From the NCBI RefSeq assembly GCF_001682855.1, contig NZ_MAQW01000023.1, positions 575,414 to 639,413 of the forward strand: a stretch of 64,000 nucleotides of DNA, written 5' to 3'. Below the pieces are notes generated by a model that searched no databases, had not been told where the DNA came from, and saw nothing but the letters and a program-made list of their open reading frames with translations. Positions 36,024 through 45,016 of this stretch are shown here, one piece after another (within the stretch, counting starts at the first letter, position 1; each line of letters begins with the position of its first letter). The DNA comes from Bacillus sp. FJAT-27264 (GTDB lineage: Bacteria; Bacillota; Bacilli; Paenibacillales; Paenibacillaceae). The translations under genes were made by a program, and so were the position numbers.

Positions 36024-37769
36024 TTAAACAACAGCCTTAATGATCGTGTACCCGTAAGCCGGGAGCTTGACGGTGAGCTTGCCGCGGTCAGCACGGAGCG
36101 GATCACCGGTGAGCACATTCTCCCAGCGGGACTCACTAGCGTCAATACGTAAGGTCTGAGCCGTCTCATCGGTGTTCACCATGACAATGACGATGTCGTC
36201 CCCCAGGCGGCGTTCGTACGCGAGCTTGGTCCCATGGCTTGCTGCTTCCAGGAAAGTGATTGTACCGGTACGCAGCGCTGGATGGCTGGCCCGGATATCG
36301 ATCAGTCTGCGGTAAAAGTCGAACAAGGCACGGTCCTGCTTCTCCGGGTCCCATTCCATGCATTTGCGGCAATCGGGGTCGCCGCCCCCGTCCATACCGA
36401 TCTCATCGCCGTAGTAGATGCAAGGCGTGCCCATGTAAGTGAACTGGAATAATGCGGCCAGTTTCATTTTCTTCTTATCGCCGCCGGCCAGCGTCAGGAG
36501 GCGTGGTGTATCATGGCTATCCAGCAGGTTGAAGGCCACTTCACTGGCTTGCAACGGGTAACGTGACAGCTGTCTGCCAATGGAGTTGGCGAAGCCTTCT
36601 GCATCAAGAGAGTCATGAACGAAGAAGTCCAGAACGGCATCTGTGAACGGGTAGTTCATGACTGCGTCGAACTTGTCGCCCTCCAGCCAAGGAGCGGACT
36701 CATGCCAGATCTCGCCAAGAATGTAGGCGTCGGGGTTGGCTTTTTTCACAACTTTGCGGAAATCACGCCAGAACTCATGATCGACCTCGTTGGCTACATC
36801 CAGGCGCCAGCCGTCAATCCCGGTTTCCTTGATCCAGTATTCGGCGACCTTCAACAGGTATTCCTTGACCTCCGGATTCTCCGTGTTGAGCTTCGGCATC
36901 ATCGGTTCGAACGCAAAGGCATCATAAGGCGGGATGCCATCGATGACCTCTAGCGGATATCTATGAATATGGAACCAGTCCTTGTAACGGGAGGCTTCGC
37001 CTTTCTCCAGCACATCCACAAACGGCGCGAAGGTTCTCCCGGAGTGGTTGAATACAGCGTCCAGCAGTACGCGGATTCCGCGTTCATGACAGGCATCGAC
37101 GAGCTTTTTCAGTGTTTGCGTGTCGCCAAAGTGTGGATCGATGCTCATATAATCCTCGGTGTCGTACTTATGATTCGTGGTCGCCGAGAAAACGGGTGTG
37201 AAATAGATGCCGGTGATGCCAAGCTCGCTGAGATGGTCGAGGTGGTCAATCACGCCTTGCAGGTCGCCGCCAAAAAAATTGTCCGGTGCCGGGGTTCCTC
37301 CCCAAGGCAGTACGTTCTTAGGGTCAAGACTTGGATCACCGTTCGCGAATCGCTCGGGGAAAATTTGATAGAAAACAGTGTCTTTTACCCATGCCGGGGG
37401 AGTGAAGACATCAATCCGGTTAATGAACGGGAACTCGAAAAGCTTGTTGGGGTTCTCGGGACGGTTTGTCTGAAATTCGCTTTCGGTCATCCAAATGCGT
37501 TCATTGTCCTTTTGCAGCAGAAAACCGTATTTCAAGCGGCGGTGCAGCGGCACCGACTCGCACTCCCAGTAGTCGAACATAGAATCAGAGGTGAAAAGCG
37601 TCATCGGGATCAGCTCTTTGGTGGCATCCCAGGCATACTTGTCTCCGGCCCAGGCGAATACTTCGGTGAGATCCCCTTTTTTGGCCCGCAGGCGGAGGTG
37701 GATGGTCGTTTCATCATAGGCATAAGACCAGTTCAAGCGCGGACGATGGTATACAGCTTCCAGTAACAT
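36024..37769 (-). CDS. Neopullulanase / cyclomaltodextrinase / maltogenic amylase (GH13_20)
   Basis: The 581-residue protein has an N-terminal CBM34 domain (about 1-120) and a GH13 barrel starting at DTVFYQIFPERFANGDP. Catalytic motifs are GWRLDVANE, ILGEIWHES and LLDSHDT, with DAVFNHSG earlier. There is no signal peptide, so it acts in the cytoplasm on imported maltodextrins, cyclodextrins or pullulan pieces. The size and the CBM34 separate it from plain alpha-amylases. The upstream region holds a perfect 20-bp palindrome and a MalR-like box, consistent with membership of the maltose regulon. Confidence 0.92.
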   Translation of the reverse strand: MLLEAVYHRPRLNWSYAYDETTIHLRLRAKKGDLTEVFAWAGDKYAWDATKELIPMTLFTSDSMFDYWECESVPLHRRLKYGFLLQKDNERIWMTESEFQTNRPENPNKLFEFPFINRIDVFTPPAWVKDTVFYQIFPERFANGDPSLDPKNVLPWGGTPAPDNFFGGDLQGVIDHLDHLSELGITGIYFTPVFSATTNHKYDTEDYMSIDPHFGDTQTLKKLVDACHERGIRVLLDAVFNHSGRTFAPFVDVLEKGEASRYKDWFHIHRYPLEVIDGIPPYDAFAFEPMMPKLNTENPEVKEYLLKVAEYWIKETGIDGWRLDVANEVDHEFWRDFRKVVKKANPDAYILGEIWHESAPWLEGDKFDAVMNYPFTDAVLDFFVHDSLDAEGFANSIGRQLSRYPLQASEVAFNLLDSHDTPRLLTLAGGDKKKMKLAALFQFTYMGTPCIYYGDEIGMDGGGDPDCRKCMEWDPEKQDRALFDFYRRLIDIRASHPALRTGTITFLEAASHGTKLAYERRLGDDIVIVMVNTDETAQTLRIDASESRWENVLTGDPLRADRGKLTVKLPAYGYTIIKAVV

Positions 37770-37856
37770 GAATGATTCCTCCCAAAATGTGGTTGTCGTA
37801 TGCCTGAAGGGAATTTATGAATCCAGTGTGCCCTTTTATGCATACAGATAATGGAT

Positions 37857-37876
37857 TTGCACAAAGTTTTGTGCAA
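37857..37876. promoter_or_regulatory. Perfect 20-bp palindrome upstream of neopullulanase
   Basis: TTGCACAAAGTTTTGTGCAA has two 9-bp arms around GT and lies 88 bp before the neopullulanase start. It is an operator candidate. Confidence 0.5.
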
Positions 37877-37895
37877 AAAAGCATAATTCCTAACG

Positions 37896-37910
37896 GGAAA
37901 ACGGTTACCA
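37896..37910. promoter_or_regulatory. LacI-type box upstream of neopullulanase
   Basis: GGAAAACGGTTACCA resembles the LacI/MalR operator core (AACGGTT), about 130 bp before the gene. Confidence 0.35.
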
Positions 37911-38221
37911 AAACTTCAGTACAGGCCAGGATGTACATTCCAGATTGAACAGACAGCGTAGGCGGCGCTGGTGGGGGGAATGAAGGGAATTCCCGCACTT
38001 TACTTGCCCGATCAAGGCAAAAAAGGCACAACCTAGCGCAATAGCCTGCCGAGGTTGTACCTGAAAGTAACATTGCCTTTGTATTGGATAAAGCACCCTG
38101 TATAGATTTGGATTATAGCATGGAAGGGGAAGGGGTTCAATAACTTTGTTCAAACCATTGCACTATTTTTCACTTTGTTATTCTTCTACTCTTGGGGCTA
38201 AAGGGGTCTGAAATCTCTACT

Positions 38222-38235
38222 TAAAGCGCTTGCTA
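38222..38235. promoter_or_regulatory. cre-like site upstream of malE
   Basis: TAAAGCGCTTGCTA matches the cre consensus except for the outer bases. It lies in the 822-bp regulatory gap before malE. Confidence 0.4.
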
Positions 38236-38375
38236 AGCTAAAAAGAGTTCTATTAAAGAAAAATTACATAGATAATTCTTAGTAATTCGAAATAAATAGA
38301 AGATATCTTGTGAAAAAGCGAGATATTCGCCTATTTTAACATATAAATAAGGGAAAAACGCTAAATATACTATGT

Positions 38376-38387
38376 GCAAACGTTTTT
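38376..38387. promoter_or_regulatory. MalR-type operator upstream of malE (distal)
   Basis: GCAAACGTTTTT is close to the perfect GCAAACGTTTGC palindrome. Confidence 0.5.
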
Positions 38388-38424
38388 ACAATCATTCATT
38401 CCTGTTGTATGATTAATTCAGCGA

Positions 38425-38438
38425 TGAAGCGCTTTCTA
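38425..38438. promoter_or_regulatory. Second cre-like site upstream of malE
   Basis: TGAAGCGCTTTCTA is close to TGAAAGCGCTTTCA and suggests CcpA repression by glucose. Confidence 0.45.
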
Positions 38439-38502
38439 AAACTTGTTTAAGCGAATACATACAGAACGAACAGAAAAACGAATATTTTTTTTGTATCTTC
38501 TG

Positions 38503-38517
38503 AAATCGTTTGCGCAA
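38503..38517. promoter_or_regulatory. MalR-type operator upstream of malE (proximal)
   Basis: AAATCGTTTGCGCAA has the CGTTTGCGCAA half shared with the operator at 26764-26779, about 75 bp before the malE start. Confidence 0.45.
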
Positions 38518-38591
38518 GTTCTTGCACGTCTTCTTGTCATCATCATAATGCTTCATCAAAAGTGGTATTCAAATTGGGAGGGGTTATTGCA

Positions 38592-39923
38592 ATGAAGTTG
38601 AAAAAGCTCATGGTTCTCACCGCAGCATGTTCTATGGTCCTGTCCATTACAGCGTGCGGCAGCAATACAGCCAATAACGGAGGAAATGCAGCCGCGACGA
38701 ACGCACCTGCTGACAATGGAGGAACAAATAATGCGGGAACAGACAGTGGCAACGCAGCTGCCGGTGATATCGTCCCTGAAGACGGAGCATCTCTAATCGT
38801 CTGGGAGAGCAAAGAGGAAAGACCATTCACGGAAGAAATCGCGAAGCAATTCACGGCCAAATATAATGTTCCTGTCAAAATCGAAGAAGTAGCAGGTCCG
38901 GATCAAGTGACTAAGCTGACTCAGGACGGACCGTCCGGGCTTGCAGCCGATGTCATCAACATTCCGCATGACAATCTGGGTAAAGCTGCAAGTGCGAGCC
39001 TTGTGCTTCCAAACGATATTTTTGCCGAGCAGACTAAGGCTGACAACACAGAAGCTTCGATCGTAGGTTCGACGTTTGAAGGAGAATTGTACGGCTATCC
39101 AAGAGCGGCTGAAACCTATGCCCTCTACTACAATAAATCTCTGGTAAAAGAAGCGCCGAAGTCTTTCGATGACGTTCTTGCTTTCAGCAAAACGTTCACC
39201 GATAAATCCAAAAACAAATACGGCATTATGTGGGAAGTTGGCAACCTGTATTACAACTACCTGTTCATCGCCTCGACTGGCGGTTACCTCTTTGGTGACA
39301 ACGGTACGAACAAGGATGACATTGGCCTGAACAACGAAGGCGCGATCGAAGGTCTGAATACTTTTGCTAAGCTGAAAGAAGCCCTACCAATCAAGAGCGG
39401 CGATATCAATGCTGATATCAAGCGTAGTCTGTTCAACTCCGGGGACGTAGCTATGGATATTACAGGTCCGTGGGAACTCGCTGGTTACAAAGAAGCTCTG
39501 GGCGACAACCTCGGAATTGCGCCAGTGCCTACCGTTGCTGGTAAAACAGCAATCACGTTCTCCGGTATCAAAATTTATGCCGTCAACTCGTTCTCGCAGT
39601 ATCCGAATGCGGCTAAGCTATATGCACATTTTGCAACCTCCAAGGAATCCCAGCTTGAACTGAACAAGATTATTGGTTCGGTACCAACCAACAAAGAAGC
39701 GCTGGAAGATCCGCAAATCAAGAACGATCCGTACGTGTCTGCTTTTGCAGAACAAGCCAAGAACTCACAACCGATGCCTTCCATCCCTGAAATGGGCAAC
39801 GTATGGAGTCCTGTAAACGCCGCCCTTCCTGAAATTTGGGATAAGGATGTTGATCCTAAGGTAGCTATGGACAAAGCAGTTCAACAGATCAAAGACTTGA
39901 ATAATGGTACATCGGCTCAATAA
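38592..39923 (+). CDS. malE: Maltose/maltodextrin ABC transporter substrate-binding lipoprotein
   Basis: The start is the ATG at 38592, behind GGGAGGGG; an upstream in-frame start is unsupported. The 443-residue protein has a lipoprotein signal peptide with lipobox LSITAC (Cys22) and an Asn/Gly/Ala-rich spacer. It continues with a type I extracellular solute-binding fold (LIVWESKEERPFTEEIAKQF, GYPRAAETYALYYNKSLV, SLFNSGDVAMDITGPWEL). It binds maltodextrins outside the membrane and feeds MalFG. The operon order malE-malF-malG follows, and MalR/cre-type sites lie upstream. Confidence 0.9.
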   Translation: MKLKKLMVLTAACSMVLSITACGSNTANNGGNAAATNAPADNGGTNNAGTDSGNAAAGDIVPEDGASLIVWESKEERPFTEEIAKQFTAKYNVPVKIEEVAGPDQVTKLTQDGPSGLAADVINIPHDNLGKAASASLVLPNDIFAEQTKADNTEASIVGSTFEGELYGYPRAAETYALYYNKSLVKEAPKSFDDVLAFSKTFTDKSKNKYGIMWEVGNLYYNYLFIASTGGYLFGDNGTNKDDIGLNNEGAIEGLNTFAKLKEALPIKSGDINADIKRSLFNSGDVAMDITGPWELAGYKEALGDNLGIAPVPTVAGKTAITFSGIKIYAVNSFSQYPNAAKLYAHFATSKESQLELNKIIGSVPTNKEALEDPQIKNDPYVSAFAEQAKNSQPMPSIPEMGNVWSPVNAALPEIWDKDVDPKVAMDKAVQQIKDLNNGTSAQ

Positions 39924-39972
39924 TAGCAAGTGCGCTTAGCAATAGCTTGAACAGCACACAGTGGAATCCACT

Positions 39973-39992
39973 TGCCCGCCGCACGGCGGGCA
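39973..39992 (+). other. Stem-loop between malE and malF
   Basis: The stem TGCCCGCC / GGCGGGCA has a 4-base loop, without a good T-run, in the 109-bp malE-malF gap. Such loops often protect the malE mRNA and limit read-through, giving more binding protein than permease. Confidence 0.6.
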
Positions 39993-40032
39993 GTTTCCTT
40001 GAATTCCGCGCGGAGAGGAGAACGGAAGAGAA

Positions 40033-41346
40033 ATGCAGCGACACCGAACGAGAGCCGCAATACTGTCGACGATTTTCATGGGATTGGGACAAATATATAA
40101 TCGCCAATTCATCAAGGGACTTATTTTCATAGCTGCCGAAGCTTTAGCCGTCTATTATTTTATTCAAAATCTCGGAAGAGCTTTATGGGGAATCGTGACG
40201 CTCGGGGAAACCCCCAGCCACCTGGAGAAGGTGAAAGGCGTCAGCAAGATGGTTCAGGGAGATCATTCCATCTTCATCCTGATTCAAAGTCTGATCACGA
40301 TTCTTGTACTTATTATCTTTCTTGCCGCTTGGTATGTGAATATTAGAGATGCCTATAAGATCGCCGCCGAACGAGAGGCCGGTCATCAAGCGAACTCCTT
40401 TAAGCAAACGGTTCGCTATATTATGGATTACAAGTTTGCGCAGACGTTTCTGATTCTGCCAACCGTGGGTATTCTGTTCTTCACCATCATGCCGATCATC
40501 TTCATGATCATGCTGGCGTTTACGAACTATTCTGCACCCGGGCACATGCCGCCGGCGAAGCTGGTGGATTGGGTCGGATTCGAGACCTTCCGCAGCCTTC
40601 TGGTGCTGAAATCCTGGAGCCATACCTTCTATGGCGTCTTGACCTGGACGATTATCTGGGCGGTTCTGTCTACAGTGACTACCTATTTCGGTGGTTTGCT
40701 TGTGGCGTTACTGGTCAGCCAGCAGGGCATCCGTTTCAAAGGAATTTGGAGAGCTATCCTGATCGTGCCTTACGCGGTGCCACAGCTGATCTCACTCCTC
40801 CTGATGCGCAACCTGTTCAACGGCCAATTCGGGCCGATCAACCAGTACCTAGGTTATTTCGGGATGGGCGGCTTGCCATGGTTGACTGATCCGTTCTGGG
40901 CCAAGGTCACAGTTATTGTCGTTAACATGTGGGTCGGAATTCCGGTATCCATGCTGCTGATTATGGGCGTACTGACTACCATTCCACGTGATATGTACGA
41001 AGCAGCTGAGGTTGACGGGGCATCTGCTTATCAGAAATTCCGTATTGTAACGCTGCCGATGATACTATTCTCCACAGCACCTACACTGATCACTCAGTTT
41101 GCGGGTAATATCAACAACTTTAATGCGATCTTCCTGCTGACAGGCGGCAGTCCGGTGAACGGAGACTACCAATATGCAGGGTCAACGGACTTGCTGGTAA
41201 CCTGGCTGTACAAATTGACGCTTGATCAGAACAAATACAACATGGCTTCGGCAATAGGGATTATCATCTTTATCATTGTTGCTTCATTCTCCCTGTATAA
41301 TTACCGCCGGACGAAGTCGTTCAAAGAGGAGGATATGATCCAATGA
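40033..41346 (+). CDS. malF: Maltose/maltodextrin ABC transporter permease MalF
   Basis: The 437-residue membrane protein has an N-terminal extension (1-130) with two extra helices (AILSTIFMGLGQIYNRQFIKGLIFI...). The binding-protein-dependent permease domain follows, with the EAA loop YEAAEVDGASAYQKFRIVTLPMI (about 315-340). The ribosome site is a GGAAGAG-type purine run. Its last codons overlap malG (ATGA). With MalG and a shared MsmX/MalK-type ATPase encoded elsewhere it should move maltodextrins inward. Confidence 0.92.
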   Translation: MQRHRTRAAILSTIFMGLGQIYNRQFIKGLIFIAAEALAVYYFIQNLGRALWGIVTLGETPSHLEKVKGVSKMVQGDHSIFILIQSLITILVLIIFLAAWYVNIRDAYKIAAEREAGHQANSFKQTVRYIMDYKFAQTFLILPTVGILFFTIMPIIFMIMLAFTNYSAPGHMPPAKLVDWVGFETFRSLLVLKSWSHTFYGVLTWTIIWAVLSTVTTYFGGLLVALLVSQQGIRFKGIWRAILIVPYAVPQLISLLLMRNLFNGQFGPINQYLGYFGMGGLPWLTDPFWAKVTVIVVNMWVGIPVSMLLIMGVLTTIPRDMYEAAEVDGASAYQKFRIVTLPMILFSTAPTLITQFAGNINNFNAIFLLTGGSPVNGDYQYAGSTDLLVTWLYKLTLDQNKYNMASAIGIIIFIIVASFSLYNYRRTKSFKEEDMIQ

Positions 41347-42188
41347 TCGGACGCAAATTTGGTAAAACCGTTCGCCTGACCGCGAGCTATATCGTTCTTG
41401 TCATTCTGTCGATAGCCGCGCTGTACCCGGCGCTTTGGATTCTCTTGGCGTCCTTCCGTCCCGGTAAATCGCTGTATAGCAAAACGTTCATTCCTGAGCA
41501 ATTTACACTGGCCCATTACACCGAGTTGTTTACTTCGCCGGTCTATATGTTCGGCCAGTGGTATGCCAATACGCTGAAGATCTCGATTATGTCCATGCTG
41601 ATTGGAGTCGTGCTTACCCTGCTTACGAGCTACGCGGTATCCAGATTCCGGTTCAAGGCCCGCAAGACGGCTCTGTCTACGATTCTGATTCTTGGCATGT
41701 TCCCCGGGTTCATGAGTATGATCGCGATTTATCTGCTGTTAAAAGAGTTCCATCTGCTTGATACGCATCTGGCGCTGATTATCGTCTATGCGGCTGGCGC
41801 ACCACTCGGTGGTACCTTTATCGCCAAGGGTTTCCTGGACACCATTCCGCGCTCGCTGGATGAAGCGGCCCGGATTGATGGCGCGAGCAATTTCGGGATT
41901 TTCGCACGAATCATTTTGCCATTGTCCCGCCCGATGATTACTTATATGGCGTTGACCCAGTTCGTCGGCCCATGGGTAGACTTTATCTTTGCCCGCCTGA
42001 TTCTGCGCTCCAAGGAGAATTGGACCGTGGCTGTCGGGATGTGGGATATGGTCAACAGTCAGCAGAACACTAACTTCACCTTATTCTCTGCCGGTGCGGT
42101 ACTGATTGCGGTGCCGATCATGATTCTGTTCGGCTTCCTGCAGCGTCTGCTTGTAGACGGTCTGACAGCGGGGGCCAGCAAAGGTTGA
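41343..42188 (+). CDS. malG: Maltose/maltodextrin ABC transporter permease MalG
   Basis: The 281-residue membrane protein has six helices and the EAA loop LDEAARIDGASNFGIFARIILPLSRP. The start overlaps the malF stop by 4 bases and GAGGAGG lies just before it, so translation is coupled. It completes the transmembrane pore with MalF. No ATPase gene follows; a terminator and then a chemoreceptor gene do, which fits the usual shared-ATPase arrangement of Firmicutes. Confidence 0.93.
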   Translation: MIGRKFGKTVRLTASYIVLVILSIAALYPALWILLASFRPGKSLYSKTFIPEQFTLAHYTELFTSPVYMFGQWYANTLKISIMSMLIGVVLTLLTSYAVSRFRFKARKTALSTILILGMFPGFMSMIAIYLLLKEFHLLDTHLALIIVYAAGAPLGGTFIAKGFLDTIPRSLDEAARIDGASNFGIFARIILPLSRPMITYMALTQFVGPWVDFIFARLILRSKENWTVAVGMWDMVNSQQNTNFTLFSAGAVLIAVPIMILFGFLQRLLVDGLTAGASKG

Positions 42189-42242
42189 TTCCGGCGCTAC
42201 TATAAGATTCAACTGGCAAGTCAACACATAAGCTTCAAGGGA

Positions 42243-42289
42243 AAGGGGTACAGCCTGTACGCAAGATGTGAGGGCTGTACCTCTTTTTG
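42243..42289 (+). terminator. Terminator after malEFG
   Basis: The stem AGGGGTACAGCC / GGCTGTACCTCT is followed by TTTTTG. Confidence 0.85.
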
Positions 42290-42321
42290 ATATCTAAAGA
42301 ATCATAGGGAGAGAAAGAGTT

Positions 42322-44412
42322 ATGAGACGGTCATGGATTATACGGTTCAAGTCAGTTGGCATGAAGCTATTTCTCATTGTGTTCTGTTCCATTGTCCTGC
42401 TGTCCACTGTGCTTGGTTTGACGTCCTATTATACGGCTAAGGGGATCATCATGGATGAGGTGGCGGCGGCTTCAGGTCAGTCTATTGTACAGGCTGCGGA
42501 CAAGCTGGATTTTCTGCTGGCTGAATATGAGGCGCTCTCCCGGCAGTTCGCTGTAGATCCGGTATTAAAAGCCGATTTGGAGACCGCTAACAATAAACAG
42601 GTGGGAACGGTGTCAAAAGCCGCTGCGGAGGACCGCATCCGCCGCAAGCTGGATTCCGTCCGGGATTCGGACAAACGAATGGCCGGGATCCGGCTGCTCT
42701 CCAAAAGCCTGGTCGATGTCGATTCCTATAAGTCTACGGGGACAGGTGCTGTCCGGAGTGATGAGGGTGTAGTCGCCCGGGCGAAGCAGATCGAAGATGC
42801 CAAGGGTAATCCGGTCTGGTTCCCTGTGAGGGAGAAGGGGTTCTTCGACGTGTACAGCGAGCCTTCTCTGACGATGGGCCGATTGCTGAGAAATATGCAG
42901 CATCCCGAGGCTGAATATTACATGCTAATTGAGGTAAAAGGGGGTGCCATCACCAGTCTGCTGGACAATCTCCAAATCGGGGCAGGGGGTGAGATTCGCA
43001 TTGTCACACCCGAAGGCGGGATTGTGTATGCGGCTGACTCCAAGCTGTTGGGTCAGGAAGCCTTTATTAAGGTTCCGGGCATATCAAAAGGCCGGGACAA
43101 GCCGGATGTTGCAGAAGGCCCGCAGCTCAATCATTCTTTTACGGCAGCGGATGAGCAGGGGCAGTCCCAATTGGTAGTCTATCAGCCGCTGGGCATCGGT
43201 GGCTGGACGATGATGGGCTATGCGCCGGTCAGTGATTTTACAAGCTCAGCCAACAAGCTGTTATACATAACGTTATCCGTCGTGCTGGCAGCGGGTGTTG
43301 TTGCCTTATTGATCGGTTATTTACTGCTGCGCCTGGTTGGCAAACCGCTCGGGAAGCTGGCCAGCTTGATGGAGGAGGGGGAGAAGGGCAACCTCCAGGT
43401 TCGTACGAATTTCAAAAGCCAAGATGAGATCGGCCGGCTCGGCCACAGCTTCAACCGGATGATGGAGCAGATTTCACGGTTGGCTGCCCAGAGTCGTCTG
43501 TCGGCAGACGGGGTGTTGTCGACCTCTGCGCAGCTGGTGAAGGTGTCGGGCACCATCTCGCTGCATGCGAGGGAGGTGGCTGCTGCGACCAGTGAAATCG
43601 CTGGTGGTGCAGCAAGTCTGGCCGCAGAGGCCGAACGTGGCCACCGCAATGTGGAGATCATGGGTGAGAAAATGCAAGAGTTGACGGAACTGAACGCAAC
43701 TATGGATAGCTCGACCGGCAAAATCGTTGCCGTAAGCGGCCAAGGCTCGGAAACAATGCGGCTGCTGGTGGAGCAGAGTGAGTTGGTATTGAACCTCATG
43801 AATCTCATTCAGGAGAATTCGGCTAAGCTGCGGGAAAGCACACATCTGATCCGCAGCATCCTCAGCCCAATGATTGCTGTCAACAAGCAGACGAATATAC
43901 TGGCCCTCAACGCTTCTATTGAAGCGGTAAGAGCCGGAGAGGCGGGAAGAGGTTTTCTGGTGATTGCTGATGAGATCCGTCAACTGGCTAACCAGTCGAA
44001 TCAGTCTATCCAGTCCGTATCGCAGATTACGGAGGAAATCGGGCAGAATATCGAAAACACGGTGACGGTGGTCAATGAGGCCGCGCCGCTATTCGGGAAG
44101 CAGACTGCCTCGGTACGGGAATCTTCAGCGATCTTTGACCAAGTCCGGTCAGAGATGGAACTGTTTCTCGGGAACATTACGAATTCTACGGCTGCAGTTA
44201 ACGAATTGATTGCTTTTCAGCAGCAGCTTGGCAACGCTATGGGGAATGTCAGCGCCGTGGTGCAGCAGAGTAATGCTTCCACACAAGAGGTTGCGTCCAT
44301 GTCTAGCGAGCAGTCTGTGGTCAGCGAAGAACTGGTGGCGCTGTCCGGCAAGCTGGAAGCTTTAGCTGAGGAGTTGAAAAAGTCGCTGGTCTCTTTTCAG
44401 GGATCCGTCTGA
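42322..44412 (+). CDS. Methyl-accepting chemotaxis protein
   Basis: The 696-residue protein has an N-terminal membrane helix (about 12-36), a large extracytoplasmic sensor region of dCACHE type (about 40-310) and a second membrane helix (about 312-335). A HAMP domain (335-390) and a signalling domain follow, with the conserved hairpin tip around NKQTNILALNASIEAVRAGEAGRGFLVIADEIRQLA. The ATG has GGAGAG upstream. It sits directly after malEFG behind a terminator, so its ligand may be a maltodextrin or MalE itself, but this is inference from position only. Confidence 0.92.
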   Translation: MRRSWIIRFKSVGMKLFLIVFCSIVLLSTVLGLTSYYTAKGIIMDEVAAASGQSIVQAADKLDFLLAEYEALSRQFAVDPVLKADLETANNKQVGTVSKAAAEDRIRRKLDSVRDSDKRMAGIRLLSKSLVDVDSYKSTGTGAVRSDEGVVARAKQIEDAKGNPVWFPVREKGFFDVYSEPSLTMGRLLRNMQHPEAEYYMLIEVKGGAITSLLDNLQIGAGGEIRIVTPEGGIVYAADSKLLGQEAFIKVPGISKGRDKPDVAEGPQLNHSFTAADEQGQSQLVVYQPLGIGGWTMMGYAPVSDFTSSANKLLYITLSVVLAAGVVALLIGYLLLRLVGKPLGKLASLMEEGEKGNLQVRTNFKSQDEIGRLGHSFNRMMEQISRLAAQSRLSADGVLSTSAQLVKVSGTISLHAREVAAATSEIAGGAASLAAEAERGHRNVEIMGEKMQELTELNATMDSSTGKIVAVSGQGSETMRLLVEQSELVLNLMNLIQENSAKLRESTHLIRSILSPMIAVNKQTNILALNASIEAVRAGEAGRGFLVIADEIRQLANQSNQSIQSVSQITEEIGQNIENTVTVVNEAAPLFGKQTASVRESSAIFDQVRSEMELFLGNITNSTAAVNELIAFQQQLGNAMGNVSAVVQQSNASTQEVASMSSEQSVVSEELVALSGKLEALAEELKKSLVSFQGSV

Positions 44413-44634
44413 GTGAAAGAGGATCATGAAACAACAAAATGGGGATGTTACAAAAGTGTACACCATCCTTCAAGTAGCCAGCACAAATAGTAAATGCCTA
44501 TTAACCTTAAGCAGGATTGATCTTTAATGGATACGCTCCCCTTTCGGTAGACGGAGATAATCAACAACCTGCTACGCCAAGGGGAACTTATTTTGCTAAG
44601 TTAAAAAGCAGATGCGGTAGAGTTGGCTCTGAAG

Positions 44635-44818
44635 TAACAGGAAAATATACCGTTAGTTCTCCCCTCTCAAGGGTTTTGCTCAGATTAACGGGAAATTCTC
44701 CAGTTAAATTTCCTTTTTATAAGATAACCGTGGGGATTTTAGAGATTAACAGGAGTTTTTCCAGTTATTCTTTGGGAATACGTCGTTTTTGAATAAATAA
44801 CGGGAGAATTTCCAGTTA
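44635..44818. repeat. Four copies of a 21-bp palindromic repeat
   Basis: Units TAAC-gGGA-N5-TCCa-GTTA occur at 44635-44656 (weak), 44686-44706, 44747-44767 and 44798-44818. Each could form a small hairpin. They are spaced 51-61 bp apart in the non-coding DNA after the chemoreceptor gene. Confidence 0.7.
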
Positions 44819-44862
44819 TTTATTCGCTGCATGACATCCGCTTTACTTTAAGGGATATGCAC

Positions 44863-44958
44863 GCCATAAGGCAAGGTGGCTTTGTTCGCATATCCGAACG
44901 CCATCTATACGCTAAAAGGCAGGGTGGCTTTGTTCGCTTATCTGAATGCCCACCTGCA
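44863..44958. repeat. Two direct repeats of about 48 bp
   Basis: AAGGCAAGGTGGCTTTGTTC is followed 48 bp later by a near-copy (GGCAGGGTGGCTTTGTTC), with similar flanks. An apparent open frame here is only a product of the repeats. Confidence 0.6.
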
Positions 44959-45016
44959 CGCCTGAAGGTCGAGAGGCTTCGCAGGGCAATCCCTTCCCTA
45001 AGAAGGGGTGCGCCGA

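Noticed and set aside
44517..44792. Open frame of 91 codons in the repeat region
   Set aside because: It runs through the palindromic repeats, has no ribosome site and gives an unrecognisable product. Treated as spurious.
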